Below are positions 27,101-35,295 of a DNA stretch of 64,000 nt, piece by piece. The position numbers were made by a program, and so were the translations under genes. Source of the stretch: Topomyia yanbarensis (Eukaryota; Arthropoda; Insecta; Diptera; Culicidae); contig NW_026683308.1 of the NCBI RefSeq assembly GCF_030247195.1, positions 1-64,000 on the forward strand, read 5' to 3'. Below the pieces are notes generated by a model, which saw only the letters and a program-made list of their open reading frames with translations, did no database searches and was not told the origin of the DNA. The number at the start of each line of letters is the position of its first letter. Within the stretch, counting starts at the first letter, position 1.

Positions 27101-27723
27101 ATCCTGCGAAAAAAATGACGTATAATTACGTTTAAGGTTCAAGGATGCTTGAAACTAAACTTACGTCTGGAGATTGTTGGTCATCATACACCAAAAAGCT
27201 GCATTTGTCCATTTGCGGAATGAATGGCGAAGACAATCCCTATGAAAATTTAAGAAAAGAAATCTCGTTAAACGTAACGTTTTCTCAAGCATTTTCTGCA
27301 CAATCATTCACTCAAATGTTAAAGCAATCGGAAGTAACACACATGGAGGAGGAAAAGCTATTACCGGAGAACTAAATGAATAATCCAAAAAATCCTCAAA
27401 GGACCAATTTTGCGTCTATAAATAATGTTATATTAAACTTACCGAATTATTTTTCCAATCAGCAATACGACTGCAAATGAATTCACCATCAACTCCTTGT
27501 AGGAGGTCGGACCATTCTTGTGCCGTCATGCAGAAAAACTTTTCCGCTGGTATATTGTTATCTGAATAAATGGAATTCGTTTCAATAAAAACATGCTCAT
27601 GTTCATATGCTTTATTTATATTTACTTACCACTTATTGCAAATACAATTCGCACTGGTAGCTCTAGTTGGTTCGCAATTTTTAATAAATGGTTGAAATTT
27701 TGGTCGATAATGCGCAATTCCAT
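18152..27723 (-). CDS. Nine-exon accessory protein of the CACTA-like element, 613 aa predicted
   Basis: Exons: 27630-27723 (starts MELRIIDQNFNHLLK), 27443-27561, 27165-27239, 27005-27103, 26652-26882, 24841-25167, 24168-24500, 23787-23940, 18152-18561. All junctions are AG/GT and the total of 1842 nt is 614 codons including the stop; every phase agrees. Exons 1-3 form a small N-terminal domain with FFCMTAQEW and SFLVYDD. Exons 4-5 are acidic, Ser/Thr-rich and probably disordered. Exon 6 has KELSEIIAHHHISWL and LFPREVQ, exon 7 YYIPSAPPERRNPGG and a basic coiled stretch, and exon 9 VFVFANDLESAKRS and KVVVIGTDYTALSG. The same order of blocks occurs in uncharacterised proteins that accompany this transposase type; DNA binding is plausible but not shown. 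The last intron (5.2 kb) is packed with repeats. Confidence 0.8.
18845..19010. repeat. CCCAGTTAAG-family foldback, copy 2
   Basis: cccagttaagttcag on the left and gtgaactttactggg on the right are inverted; the centre is a strong palindrome around gtgacacaaccgattctat. It lies in the last intron of the accessory gene. Confidence 0.7.
19877..19962. repeat. Minisatellite of TTCCAAGTA units
   Basis: About eight imperfect 9-10-bp units of the type ttccaagta(t), followed by an inverted pair gttggtt...ccaacta. Lies in the spacer of the inverted repeat pair. Confidence 0.6.
21037..21182. mobile_element. MITE related to the one at 58702-58961
   Basis: GGGCCATGTATAAATGACG on the left and the inverted GCGGCCATACACAAATGACG on the right bracket a 146-bp G-rich core. 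The plan (GGGxCCAT..ATAAAT.ACGTA ends, G/C-rich core) matches the element at 58702, so the two look like subfamilies. Confidence 0.6.
23276..23388. repeat. CCCAGTTAAG-family foldback, copy 3 (left end missing)
   Basis: The palindromic centre cacaaccgattctaactaga and right end ggctgaacttaactggg are present. The outer left arm is absent. Last intron of the accessory gene. Confidence 0.55.
24585..24756. repeat. Near-perfect palindrome (foldback MITE) in intron 6
   Basis: AAGCTGT...GAGGCGACAGGACACACGCC on the left is repeated in inverse as GGCGTGTGTCCTG and CGCCTCG...ACAGCTT on the right. Arms are about 78 bp with a loop near 15 nt. It lies in the intron between 24841 and 24500. Confidence 0.75.
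25265..25835. repeat. Inverted partner of the repeat at 12838-13445
   Basis: Reads as the reverse complement of 12838-13445 over most of its length and includes a CCCAGT foldback at 25567-25687. It lies in intron 5 of the accessory gene. Confidence 0.6.
25567..25687. repeat. CCCAGTTAAG-family foldback, copy 4
   Basis: cccagtaaagttcaacc and ggctgagcttaactggg bracket a tight palindrome around ggcttcggctgaagcc. Nested inside the inverted repeat unit at 25265-25835. Confidence 0.7.
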
Positions 27724-28053
27724 CTTGATTGAATGCGAGGATATACAAAATGGCGTAATGTATCAAATGTCTGTCATTTGAGTCAGCCCTCAGACTGAAA
27801 ACAGATGTAATGGGAATGATGATCTGTTGACATTTGGAATGATCATCATAAACGTCATAGTTTTCTATTGCTGAATGCAAGCAATACATTTGAAGCTGTA
27901 TTCATCCTTCAAAAATCGGATGAGTGTTCACTCCGATATAAACATCAAATCATTCGATTTGGCATTAACTTGTTATTCGGATGATTACTCTTCGAAAATG
28001 TAATCGTTAGGTTTTCTTGTGGTTCATATGACAAATCATACGCTAATTTGCAA

Positions 28054-28069
28054 CGATTTTTGTTCAGTG
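28054..28069 (-). repeat. Right terminal inverted repeat of the CACTA-like element
   Basis: CGATTTTTGTTCAGTG, followed by TA and then the resumed LINE leader. Upstream bases 27917-27990 hold two CGGATGA subterminal motifs. Confidence 0.75.
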
Positions 28070-28546
28070 TACTGGGCCGACCGGCCCGTGTCATTCACTC
28101 GCTGTGGATGCCGGTCGCGTGTGTGACGGTGTGCTGAACGGGGGATATTTTTGAAGCCGTAAAAAAGTGAAAAGTTTTTAAAAAATATTGAATTTTTTTT
28201 TTACGTTGGATTTGGTGGTATTTGAGATACCAATACAGTGTGTATCAATATTAGTACGGTACAGTGCGTGTCAAAAGTGTTGGAACGGCACAAAAATCAA
28301 AATCGTCAAAGTGCGTTTTTCTTGCTCGTATTACTATCTAGTGGCTGCGTAGAAGCTAGTAAGCGAGCAGATTCATCACTGCGCACCTACAGTGTGTCCC
28401 AAAATTGTGGGAACACTCGTAAACCGTCGACGTTGAGGGGGCAATTAAGGTAGGATCTTTCTTTTTTTGCCTTTTTGCCTATTTGGGGGTGGTACCGGGT
28501 GACCGTGCCAAAGAGTATTTTCCAACGTCTGGTGGTGTAATCCAAG

Positions 28547-29788
28547 ATGGCGGCCGCTAGTAGCGGTGATCCGGGTGGGTCGAGAACGAGAAGACTACCA
28601 GAGTACATGGACCCAACGAACAAATTTGGTGAACTGACATTCCTGCAGCTGACAGGTAAAGACGGTGTACCATTGCCAAGAAACCCGTTTATCATTGGGA
28701 AATCGGTTGAGGTTGCCGCTGGAGGTCCAATTGAAGGTGCGAATACCGAAGCTCAGGGGACACGGTATACCCTTCGAGTTCGGAACCCAGCCCAAGTTGC
28801 CAAACTTATGAAAATGACCAAGCTCATGGACGGTACTGATGTTGTGGTTGAATCCCATCCGAATCTGAACGTAAGCAGATGCGTAATTTCCTGCTACGAT
28901 CTGATTCACTTGGAAGAAAAGGAAGTCTTACAAGAAATTCTAAGCCAGGGAGTGATTCGTGTGCAGCGAATTACACGTAAAGAAGCCGAAAACAGAGTGA
29001 ATACGCCAGCACTCATCTTGACTTTCTGCAAGACCACATACCCGGAATACATGAAGATCGGTTTGCTTCGCGTCCCAACTCGCCCGTACTTCCCAAACCC
29101 GATGCTCTGCTATGGTTGCTTTAAATACGGCCATACGCGTGTTCGCTGTCCTGGCCCGCAACGTTGTCCTAACTGCTCTGGAGAACATCAAAGCGAAGAA
29201 AAATGTCGAGCACCCCAGTTTTGTCTAAATTGTAAAGGAGATCACCAACCAACAAGCCGCCAATGTCCAAATTACAAAAAGGAAGTAGAGGTTATAAAAA
29301 TAAAAATCCGCGACAATTTGACATTCCCGGAAGCGCGCAAACGAGCTGAACAGCAAAATCTAGGAAGTTACGCCCAGGCTGCAGCGCAATCAAATGAGAT
29401 CCTGAATAAATTGAAAGAACTGGAGCAGACAATGAAGAAGAAGGATGAGCAGATCGTTAAGCTTCTGGCAGAGAACAAACGCAAGGACGAGAAACAACAT
29501 TCCGCCAGCCAAGAAAAACCACAGCACAGTAAAGAACAAAAACCAACGAATCAAACTGTCGGGCCAATAACACGATCCAGGAACAACTCACCAGCGATAA
29601 ATACGGACTCAAAACGAGGAAGACCACAGAAACAACAAACCCCGTTCAGCAAACCAACGGCAACCTCACCGGATAACCTAAGCCCACCACCAAAAAAAAC
29701 CGCTGCCACTACCACCAACGAAACTATGGAATATTCAGACGATGAAATTGAGATTACCGAGACGCCTCCTAGCCAGCCTCTTCGATAA
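28547..29788 (+). CDS. I-clade LINE copy 1 ORF1 (gag-like nucleic-acid-binding protein, 413 aa)
   Basis: Starts at the ATG of MAAASSGDPGG, preceded by caag. The N-terminal half is an RRM-like gag core (TFLQLTGKDGVPLPRNPF). Three zinc knuckles follow: CYGCFKYGHTRVRC near residues 187-200, CPNCSGEHQSEEKC near 207-220 and CLNCKGDHQPTSRQC near 226-240. A charged coiled coil at about 285-325 and a Pro/Thr/Ser-rich tail end the protein. The family role is to coat element RNA and chaperone target-primed reverse transcription. The last 47 nt overlap ORF2 in a +1-shifted frame. Length equals that of I-factor ORF1 (about 420 aa). Copy 2 carries 12 more residues in the coiled coil (KIEQMIAYIHQMK region). 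Confidence 0.9.
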   Translation: MAAASSGDPGGSRTRRLPEYMDPTNKFGELTFLQLTGKDGVPLPRNPFIIGKSVEVAAGGPIEGANTEAQGTRYTLRVRNPAQVAKLMKMTKLMDGTDVVVESHPNLNVSRCVISCYDLIHLEEKEVLQEILSQGVIRVQRITRKEAENRVNTPALILTFCKTTYPEYMKIGLLRVPTRPYFPNPMLCYGCFKYGHTRVRCPGPQRCPNCSGEHQSEEKCRAPQFCLNCKGDHQPTSRQCPNYKKEVEVIKIKIRDNLTFPEARKRAEQQNLGSYAQAAAQSNEILNKLKELEQTMKKKDEQIVKLLAENKRKDEKQHSASQEKPQHSKEQKPTNQTVGPITRSRNNSPAINTDSKRGRPQKQQTPFSKPTATSPDNLSPPPKKTAATTTNETMEYSDDEIEITETPPSQPLR

Positions 29789-32700
29789 TTCTCATTTTCA
29801 TCAACGTTTGGATACCAACGACAACCAACGCACGAATACTGACCACGAGATAGATCGGTTTGGAAGAGAGGAAAGTGTAGTACTCCTTCCAACGCAAGCA
29901 CAGCAGGATGAAGGAACTATCCGGGCCGTCATACCCCAACCCGTTGATAGTGAATTCACCTCTGTGGCCGATAGGAACACCGATTTCACCACTACAGCTT
30001 GTAAACCAGCAGACCAAAAACCCACGATCGACGAACAGAAGGAGATCAGCAGAACTACACAAAGTCTATCCCCAGTGCCGACCGCAGTCGGTGTTCGTGA
30101 GCATAATAGTGTAGTTTGTACGACAGCGGTTGGCACTGTGGGGCTGGACCTTCCTCAGGTCAGTTCCGAAATTGTCAATCCCCTTGCAGGTACTGCTTGT
30201 TCTGATGTTCTTCCAGGTGACACGCTCCTTCCACATCACCACACGCTGTCGCCCGGAGAAGGTCCATCGAGATATTCGTTTCGGGATGGAACAGCTGCCA
30301 ACACAACAGTAGCGTCGAAGCAAACATCGAAAACTACACAAAGTCTTTCCCCAGTGCCGGTCGCTGTCGGCAATTCTGGAAGTAATCGTGTAGTAGTTTC
30401 GACAGCGGCTGGCACTGTGGGGCTAGACGTCCCACAGGTCAGTCCTATTCCACCTCGCTTACGAACGGATTCTGTTGCGTTTTATCCTGTTACAGATGTG
30501 AACAGCACGAATCGAACGAGTAACCGGTTTGGGGAAGAAGAGAAGAAAGTAGCTTCCCCACTTCATCATGAAGGGATCGACCGGGGGGAAGAGGACTGTC
30601 CCTACCTCCCGTATATACAGTCCTCGCAATTCTCCTCCTGGCTTTCCGCCGGTGAAGGCACATCACAACAGCAGTTCCAGAACACCGATCTCCCAACCAC
30701 GTCGAGGAACCCTATCGGCGAGCCAATACGATCTCGTAGACGTTCGCCATCAACATCGTCGTCGTCAGCGACAATCACCACTCGCAACAGCAAAAGTTTC
30801 GCACTGCAGTGGAACATTCGGGGTCTGCGCTGCAATATCAGTGACCTTAAGCAGCTGATCGCCCAATACGAACCGAGCTTGATAGCGTTACAAGAAACAA
30901 AGCTGGACAACCGAGTGATCTCAGCAGATTTCGTCGGTAACAACTACACTCTACTACTTGAGACTGGGAGTCGCCGATACTGGCAACAAGGGGTAGGGCT
31001 CGCCATTCGGGATGGTGTACCCTTCGAGAGACTTGAGGTCGGTGGCAATATTCAAGCAATCGCTGTTCGGATACAACTGCCACATCAAATGACGGTGGTG
31101 TCGATCTACGTCCCTCCCAGTACTCAACAATGTCAAGAGCAGCTGGGAGAATTCTTTGAGCAGCTCCCACGTCCGGTACTTGTACTGGGCGACTTCAACG
31201 CGCACCATATCTGCTGGGGTTCCAATAAATCTACTGCACTAGGCTACTTTATCGCCGAGAAAACATTGTCGGAAAGACTAGTCATTCTCAACGACGGATC
31301 ACATACCCGGATTGATCCAGCTACCGGTGTCACTTCAGCTATTGACCTCTCTATCTGTTCTGAAACTGTAGCCTCGAAATTTATTTGGCGAACTCTCCCG
31401 GACACCCATAATAGTGACCATTTTCCAATTCTCGTTTCCACTCCCGGACTGTCACATACTCCAACGAAAAGACAGAAATGGATCTACGACCAAGCGGATT
31501 GGACAACTTTCGAACATCTAACCGCCAGCGCTATTCGACCGGGTGCCGAAATATCAATTGACTGTTTCGTTGACCGTTTGATTAAAGCAGCAAACACTGC
31601 GATACCCCGCACAACCGGTAGATTCGGTCCAAAAGCGGTTCCGTGGTGGTGTCCGGAGGTTAAAGCGGCCATCAAAACGAGAAGAAAAACACTGAGAGCA
31701 CTAAGGCGTATTCAAGCAGAAGACCCACGGAAAGCCGATGCACTAAAACACTTCCAAGAGGCGCGTGCAGCTGCACGAAAGTCGATCCATGATGCCAAAC
31801 AGCGATCATGGGAGGAATTCGTCACGAAGATATCTCCGAGTTCCACTGCGACGGAGATGTGGCAGACAGTGAACAGGTTGAGAGGGAAACGTCAGCATCG
31901 ACCAACTGTCATCAAGCGATCTAGCGGCTACACGGATAAGGCTGAAGAAGTAGCTGAAGAACTGGCACAACATTACAGCGAACGATCCGCCACCTCCAGC
32001 TACTCGCCATTGTTCCAAAGAGAGAAGGAAAAGGCCGAACGAAACCGCGTGAATTTCTCGCCAGATACCGACGATACTTACAACACAGACTTCACTCTGA
32101 ACGAGCTGCTTTGGGCACTCGATAGAGGACGAAGTGGCTCTTCAGGCCCGGACTGCATCGGTTATCCAATGCTTCAGCGACTGCCGTTGTCGGTGAAAAC
32201 TGCCATGTTGGAACTATTCAATAGAATATGGCGTAGTGGCGTGTTTCCACCCTGTTGGCGAACTGGAATCATCGTACCAATTCCCAAGTCAAACTCGAAT
32301 GACGCGGGTCCAGCTGCATTCCGTCCAATAACCCTAACGAGCTGTATGGCGAAGGTTTTCGAGCGAATAGTCAACCGACGGCTGACCACCGAACTAGAGG
32401 CGAACGGGCATCTCGGCAAACGACAACATGCCTTCAGGTCCGGTCGGGGCACTGACACATATTTTGCGGAGTTGGAGAGGTCATTACCCGACCGTGACGA
32501 GCACTGTCTGATAGCGTCGCTTGACTTGTCCAAGGCTTACGATACCACGTGGAGGTATGGCATACTACGAACACTAAAGAAATGGCACATACGCGGTAGA
32601 ATGATCAACGTGTTGAACAGCTTCCTGACAGAAAGATCGTTCCAGGTTAATGTAGAGGGTTACTTATCGCCAGCGCATCCGCTGGAAAACGGTGTGCCAC

Positions 32701-34403
32701 AAGGCTCAGTGCTCTCGGTTACGCTGTTTCTCGTGGCCATTCAACCCATCTTTCGCGTGGTTCCGAACACTGTGAAGATCTTGTTGTACGCCGACGATAT
32801 CCTACTCGTAGTTTGGGGGAAGAAAGACCAGCCGCTTTATCGAAAGCTTCAGTCAGCAGTAAAAGCCGTCCATGAATGGGCAAGAAGTGTTGGATTTACG
32901 ATATCTGCAACAAAATCCAGCACCTTCTATTGTAGCCCTAATGCCCGTCGTGCACCCAGTCAAGCAATCACGATAGATCGAGTTGCTATACCGACAGAAA
33001 CACGCCTGAAAATTCTCGGCGTTACCCTCGATCGATCACTCAACTTCGCAGCGCACTGCAAATTGACGAAGAAGGCATGCGAATCTAGGCTGCGCATCCT
33101 GAAGATGATCGGTGCCAAACTTCCCCGTGGTCAACGCTCATCCTTACTGCGAATTGGATCCGCAATTATTACTTCGCGACTTTTGTACGGTATAGGAATC
33201 GTTAGTAGGGGTGGAGATGCTGTCATCAAAACCCTGGCACCCGCATACAACAAGATGATCAGATATGCATCTGGAGCATACGTCACCAGTCCGATCATAG
33301 CCATTATGGCTGAAGCAGGTACTCTACCGTTAGATCTTCTCATTCTCCAAACTGTAGCCCAATTAGCCATCAGAATGTTGGGAAACAGCAGGGAGAATGC
33401 TGACCTTCCCCTGGTTTGCCGAGCTTCCGAACGTTTGACAGAAATAGTCGGAACTGCTCTCCCAAACATCTACACCCGAACGCGACTATCTGATCGAAAG
33501 TGGTACGACCGCACACCCCAGATCCTTTGGGAAATCAAGAAGCGCGTAAAAGCTGGAGACCCCTCGGGTATTGTTCGTCCAGTTGTTCAAGAGCTCCTGA
33601 CAAATCATCTCAGCCGTTCAACAATCGTCTACACAGATGGCTCGAAAGACGATACCGCAGTAGGCGCCGGAGTTTTTGGAGAACACTTCCAACAGTCACT
33701 TGGTCTTCCACAGCAATGCAGTGTCTACTCGGCAGAGGCATTCGCAATAAAAACAGCGCTAACAACATTCAACACGGTCAGCGACTTAGTAATAATGTCC
33801 GATTCGGCCAGCTGTTTATCGGCAATCGAAGCCGGCACATCCCAGCACCCGTGGATCCAGGAAATTGAAAACCTGCTACGAAATCGTTCAATCAAGCTTT
33901 GCTGGATTCCAGGTCACGCTGGCATCCGTGGCAACGAGGAGGCAGACAGACTCGCTGGAGAAGCGAGGAACATTGCTCCGTTAGCTATATCTGTTCCGGG
34001 GGCAGACGCCGTCAAGCATATAAAAACAGCTATCCGAAACCAATGGTACCGTCGGTGGTCAGCGTCCACTGAAGTAAAACTTCGTGAAGTTAAATTCGAC
34101 ACAGTGAAGTGGACTGACCGCGAGAATTCGGCCGAACAGCGAGTTCTTACCCGGCTTCGAATAGGGCATACTCGGCTAACACACGACTTTCTGCTAAAGA
34201 AAACTTCACCACCAGTGTGCGACTGCTGTGGGATCGTTGTAGATGTCCGCCATGTGATCCTCCACTGCAGAAAGTACGACGACGTTAGAAGGAAGCACGA
34301 CATCGAGTCGACTAGTCTGCGAGCGGCTCTGCGCAACGACAGGAAAAATGAGGAGAGTATGATAAAATTCCTCAGGGAAACTAACTTGTTTAAAATGTTG
34401 TAA
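29742..34403 (+). CDS. I-clade LINE copy 1 ORF2 (endonuclease, reverse transcriptase, RNase H; 1553 aa)
   Basis: The first in-frame ATG (29742) is also present in copy 2. Residues 1-350 are an unusual Ser/Thr/Pro-rich extension holding two related blocks, TTQSLSPVPTAVG..GTVGLDLPQVS and TTQSLSPVPVAVG..GTVGLDVPQVS. An APE-type endonuclease follows (FALQWNIRGLR near 351, LALQETKLDN-type block, GDFNAHH, SDHFPILVS near 556). The reverse transcriptase spans about 800-1100, with FRPITLTSCMAKVFERIV, SLDLSKAYDT, GVPQGSVLS and catalytic YADD near 1014. RNase H covers about 1293-1410 (YTDGSKDD, SAEAFAIKTAL, SDSASC, WIPGHAGIRGNEEAD). A C-terminal CDCCG..H..C zinc motif lies near 1492. No stop or shift is seen. 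The authentic start could be downstream of 29742 if the extension is not translated, but its conservation in copy 2 argues for translation. Confidence 0.9.
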   Translation: MKLRLPRRLLASLFDNSHFHQRLDTNDNQRTNTDHEIDRFGREESVVLLPTQAQQDEGTIRAVIPQPVDSEFTSVADRNTDFTTTACKPADQKPTIDEQKEISRTTQSLSPVPTAVGVREHNSVVCTTAVGTVGLDLPQVSSEIVNPLAGTACSDVLPGDTLLPHHHTLSPGEGPSRYSFRDGTAANTTVASKQTSKTTQSLSPVPVAVGNSGSNRVVVSTAAGTVGLDVPQVSPIPPRLRTDSVAFYPVTDVNSTNRTSNRFGEEEKKVASPLHHEGIDRGEEDCPYLPYIQSSQFSSWLSAGEGTSQQQFQNTDLPTTSRNPIGEPIRSRRRSPSTSSSSATITTRNSKSFALQWNIRGLRCNISDLKQLIAQYEPSLIALQETKLDNRVISADFVGNNYTLLLETGSRRYWQQGVGLAIRDGVPFERLEVGGNIQAIAVRIQLPHQMTVVSIYVPPSTQQCQEQLGEFFEQLPRPVLVLGDFNAHHICWGSNKSTALGYFIAEKTLSERLVILNDGSHTRIDPATGVTSAIDLSICSETVASKFIWRTLPDTHNSDHFPILVSTPGLSHTPTKRQKWIYDQADWTTFEHLTASAIRPGAEISIDCFVDRLIKAANTAIPRTTGRFGPKAVPWWCPEVKAAIKTRRKTLRALRRIQAEDPRKADALKHFQEARAAARKSIHDAKQRSWEEFVTKISPSSTATEMWQTVNRLRGKRQHRPTVIKRSSGYTDKAEEVAEELAQHYSERSATSSYSPLFQREKEKAERNRVNFSPDTDDTYNTDFTLNELLWALDRGRSGSSGPDCIGYPMLQRLPLSVKTAMLELFNRIWRSGVFPPCWRTGIIVPIPKSNSNDAGPAAFRPITLTSCMAKVFERIVNRRLTTELEANGHLGKRQHAFRSGRGTDTYFAELERSLPDRDEHCLIASLDLSKAYDTTWRYGILRTLKKWHIRGRMINVLNSFLTERSFQVNVEGYLSPAHPLENGVPQGSVLSVTLFLVAIQPIFRVVPNTVKILLYADDILLVVWGKKDQPLYRKLQSAVKAVHEWARSVGFTISATKSSTFYCSPNARRAPSQAITIDRVAIPTETRLKILGVTLDRSLNFAAHCKLTKKACESRLRILKMIGAKLPRGQRSSLLRIGSAIITSRLLYGIGIVSRGGDAVIKTLAPAYNKMIRYASGAYVTSPIIAIMAEAGTLPLDLLILQTVAQLAIRMLGNSRENADLPLVCRASERLTEIVGTALPNIYTRTRLSDRKWYDRTPQILWEIKKRVKAGDPSGIVRPVVQELLTNHLSRSTIVYTDGSKDDTAVGAGVFGEHFQQSLGLPQQCSVYSAEAFAIKTALTTFNTVSDLVIMSDSASCLSAIEAGTSQHPWIQEIENLLRNRSIKLCWIPGHAGIRGNEEADRLAGEARNIAPLAISVPGADAVKHIKTAIRNQWYRRWSASTEVKLREVKFDTVKWTDRENSAEQRVLTRLRIGHTRLTHDFLLKKTSPPVCDCCGIVVDVRHVILHCRKYDDVRRKHDIESTSLRAALRNDRKNEESMIKFLRETNLFKML

Positions 34404-34477
34404 CTTTATACTTTGAATTGTAAATGATAACTGACAACTGCATTGAAAATTTTTTTTCAGGTTAAATATTTTTCTTT

Positions 34478-34521
34478 CGACACGAATGCACCACTTCTTG
34501 GTGTAAAGTGTCGTTAATAAA
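34478..34521 (+). promoter_or_regulatory. 3' stem-loop and polyadenylation signal of I-clade LINE copy 1
   Basis: CGACAC pairs with GTGTCG (34508-34513) and inner GCACCA with TGGTGT, then AATAAA at 34516. The same hairpin is at 41891-41924 in copy 2. It is a likely recognition site for the element's reverse transcriptase (inferred). Confidence 0.6.
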
Positions 34522-34536
34522 CAACAACAACAACAA

Positions 34537-34544
<8 letters not shown>

Positions 34545-34580
<36 letters not shown>
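34545..34580. repeat. (ATT)n tract joining LINE copies 1 and 2
   Basis: Twelve ATT units separate the AAC-repeat tail of copy 1 from the first base of copy 2. Confidence 0.9.
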
Positions 34581-34582
<2 letters not shown>

Positions 34583-35295
34583 TCTGAGTTGGAAACACCG
34601 TTCCGTACGGTATAAACAGCGCGCATTCGGGAATTAAACACAGTGTTTTTTCGGTGTTCTTCGCGATATTCGCGGTTTATTTTTCGACAAAAAGGTGAAC
34701 GAAGTGCTTCTCTAGTGGTGAACAGTGAAAGTTTGGTGAAAATCGGTTCAGAAACGGCTGAAAAAAGTGAATTTTAGTTTTGCCCACGCGGTGCAATAGG
34801 TAAACAGCCATCGCTGTGCCTACCCGCGTGGTTGCCGGGCCGATCTTGCATTCACTCGCTGGTGGAGTGTGACGGTGTGCTGAACGGACGATATTTTTGA
34901 GTCGCAAAAAACGTAAAAAGTTTTTGAAAAATTAATGAATTTTTTTTTTAACGTTGGATTTGGTGGTATTTGAGATACCAGTACAGTGTGTACCGATATT
35001 TGTACGGTACAGTGCTGGCCAAAAGTGTATGAACGGCAAAAATAAAAATTGGAAAAGTGCGTTTTTCTTGCTTGTTTTGCTATTTAGAGGCTGTGTAGAA
35101 GCAAGCAAGCGAACAGATTCACCACTGCGCATCTACAGTGTGTCCCAAAACTGTGGGAACGCTTCGAAAAAGTCGACGTTGAAGGGGCAAATAGGGTAAG
35201 ATCTTTCCTTTTCTTCACCTTTTTTGTCCATTTGGGGTTGGTATCGGGTGACCGTGCCACATAGCAGTTTCCAACGTCTGGTGGCGTAATCCAAG

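Larger units (their letters stand above)
14723..28069 (-). mobile_element. Autonomous-looking CACTA-like DNA transposon, 13.3 kb, nested in I-clade LINE copy 1
   Basis: Left end CACTGTACCAAAATCG and right end, reversed, CACTGAACAAAAATCG match at 14 of 16 positions. TA flanks both sides (14721-14722, 28070-28071). The flanks are the two halves of an I-clade LINE leader, which fixes the boundaries independently. Two minus-strand genes inside have 12 exons in all with consistent phases: an accessory protein (18152-27723) and a zinc-finger/transposase-like protein (15238-18122). The subterminal motif CGGATGA occurs near both ends. CACTG termini, a 2-bp duplication and a tnp2-like transposase fit the EnSpm/CACTA group; that class is inferred and the family is not one I can name. 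Introns host at least five smaller repeats. Confidence 0.8.
28070..34544 (+). mobile_element. I-clade LINE copy 1, body with intact ORF1 and ORF2
   Basis: The leader resumes at 28070 and matches copy 2 from about 34838. It runs through ORF1 (28547-29788) and ORF2 (29742-34403), a 3' stem-loop (34478-34513), AATAAA (34516-34521) and an AAC-repeat tail, then passes into (ATT)n. RNase H in ORF2, a CCHC-bearing ORF1 and a C-terminal zinc motif place it in the I clade (I-factor/MosquI-like). Both ORFs are open, so this copy is coding-competent apart from the insertion in its leader. Confidence 0.85.

Noticed and set aside
29551..30136. Antisense frames over the LINE ORF1/ORF2 junction, repeated at 36294-36921
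   Set aside because: They recur only because the two LINE copies share sequence; codon pattern and domain content support the sense ORFs.
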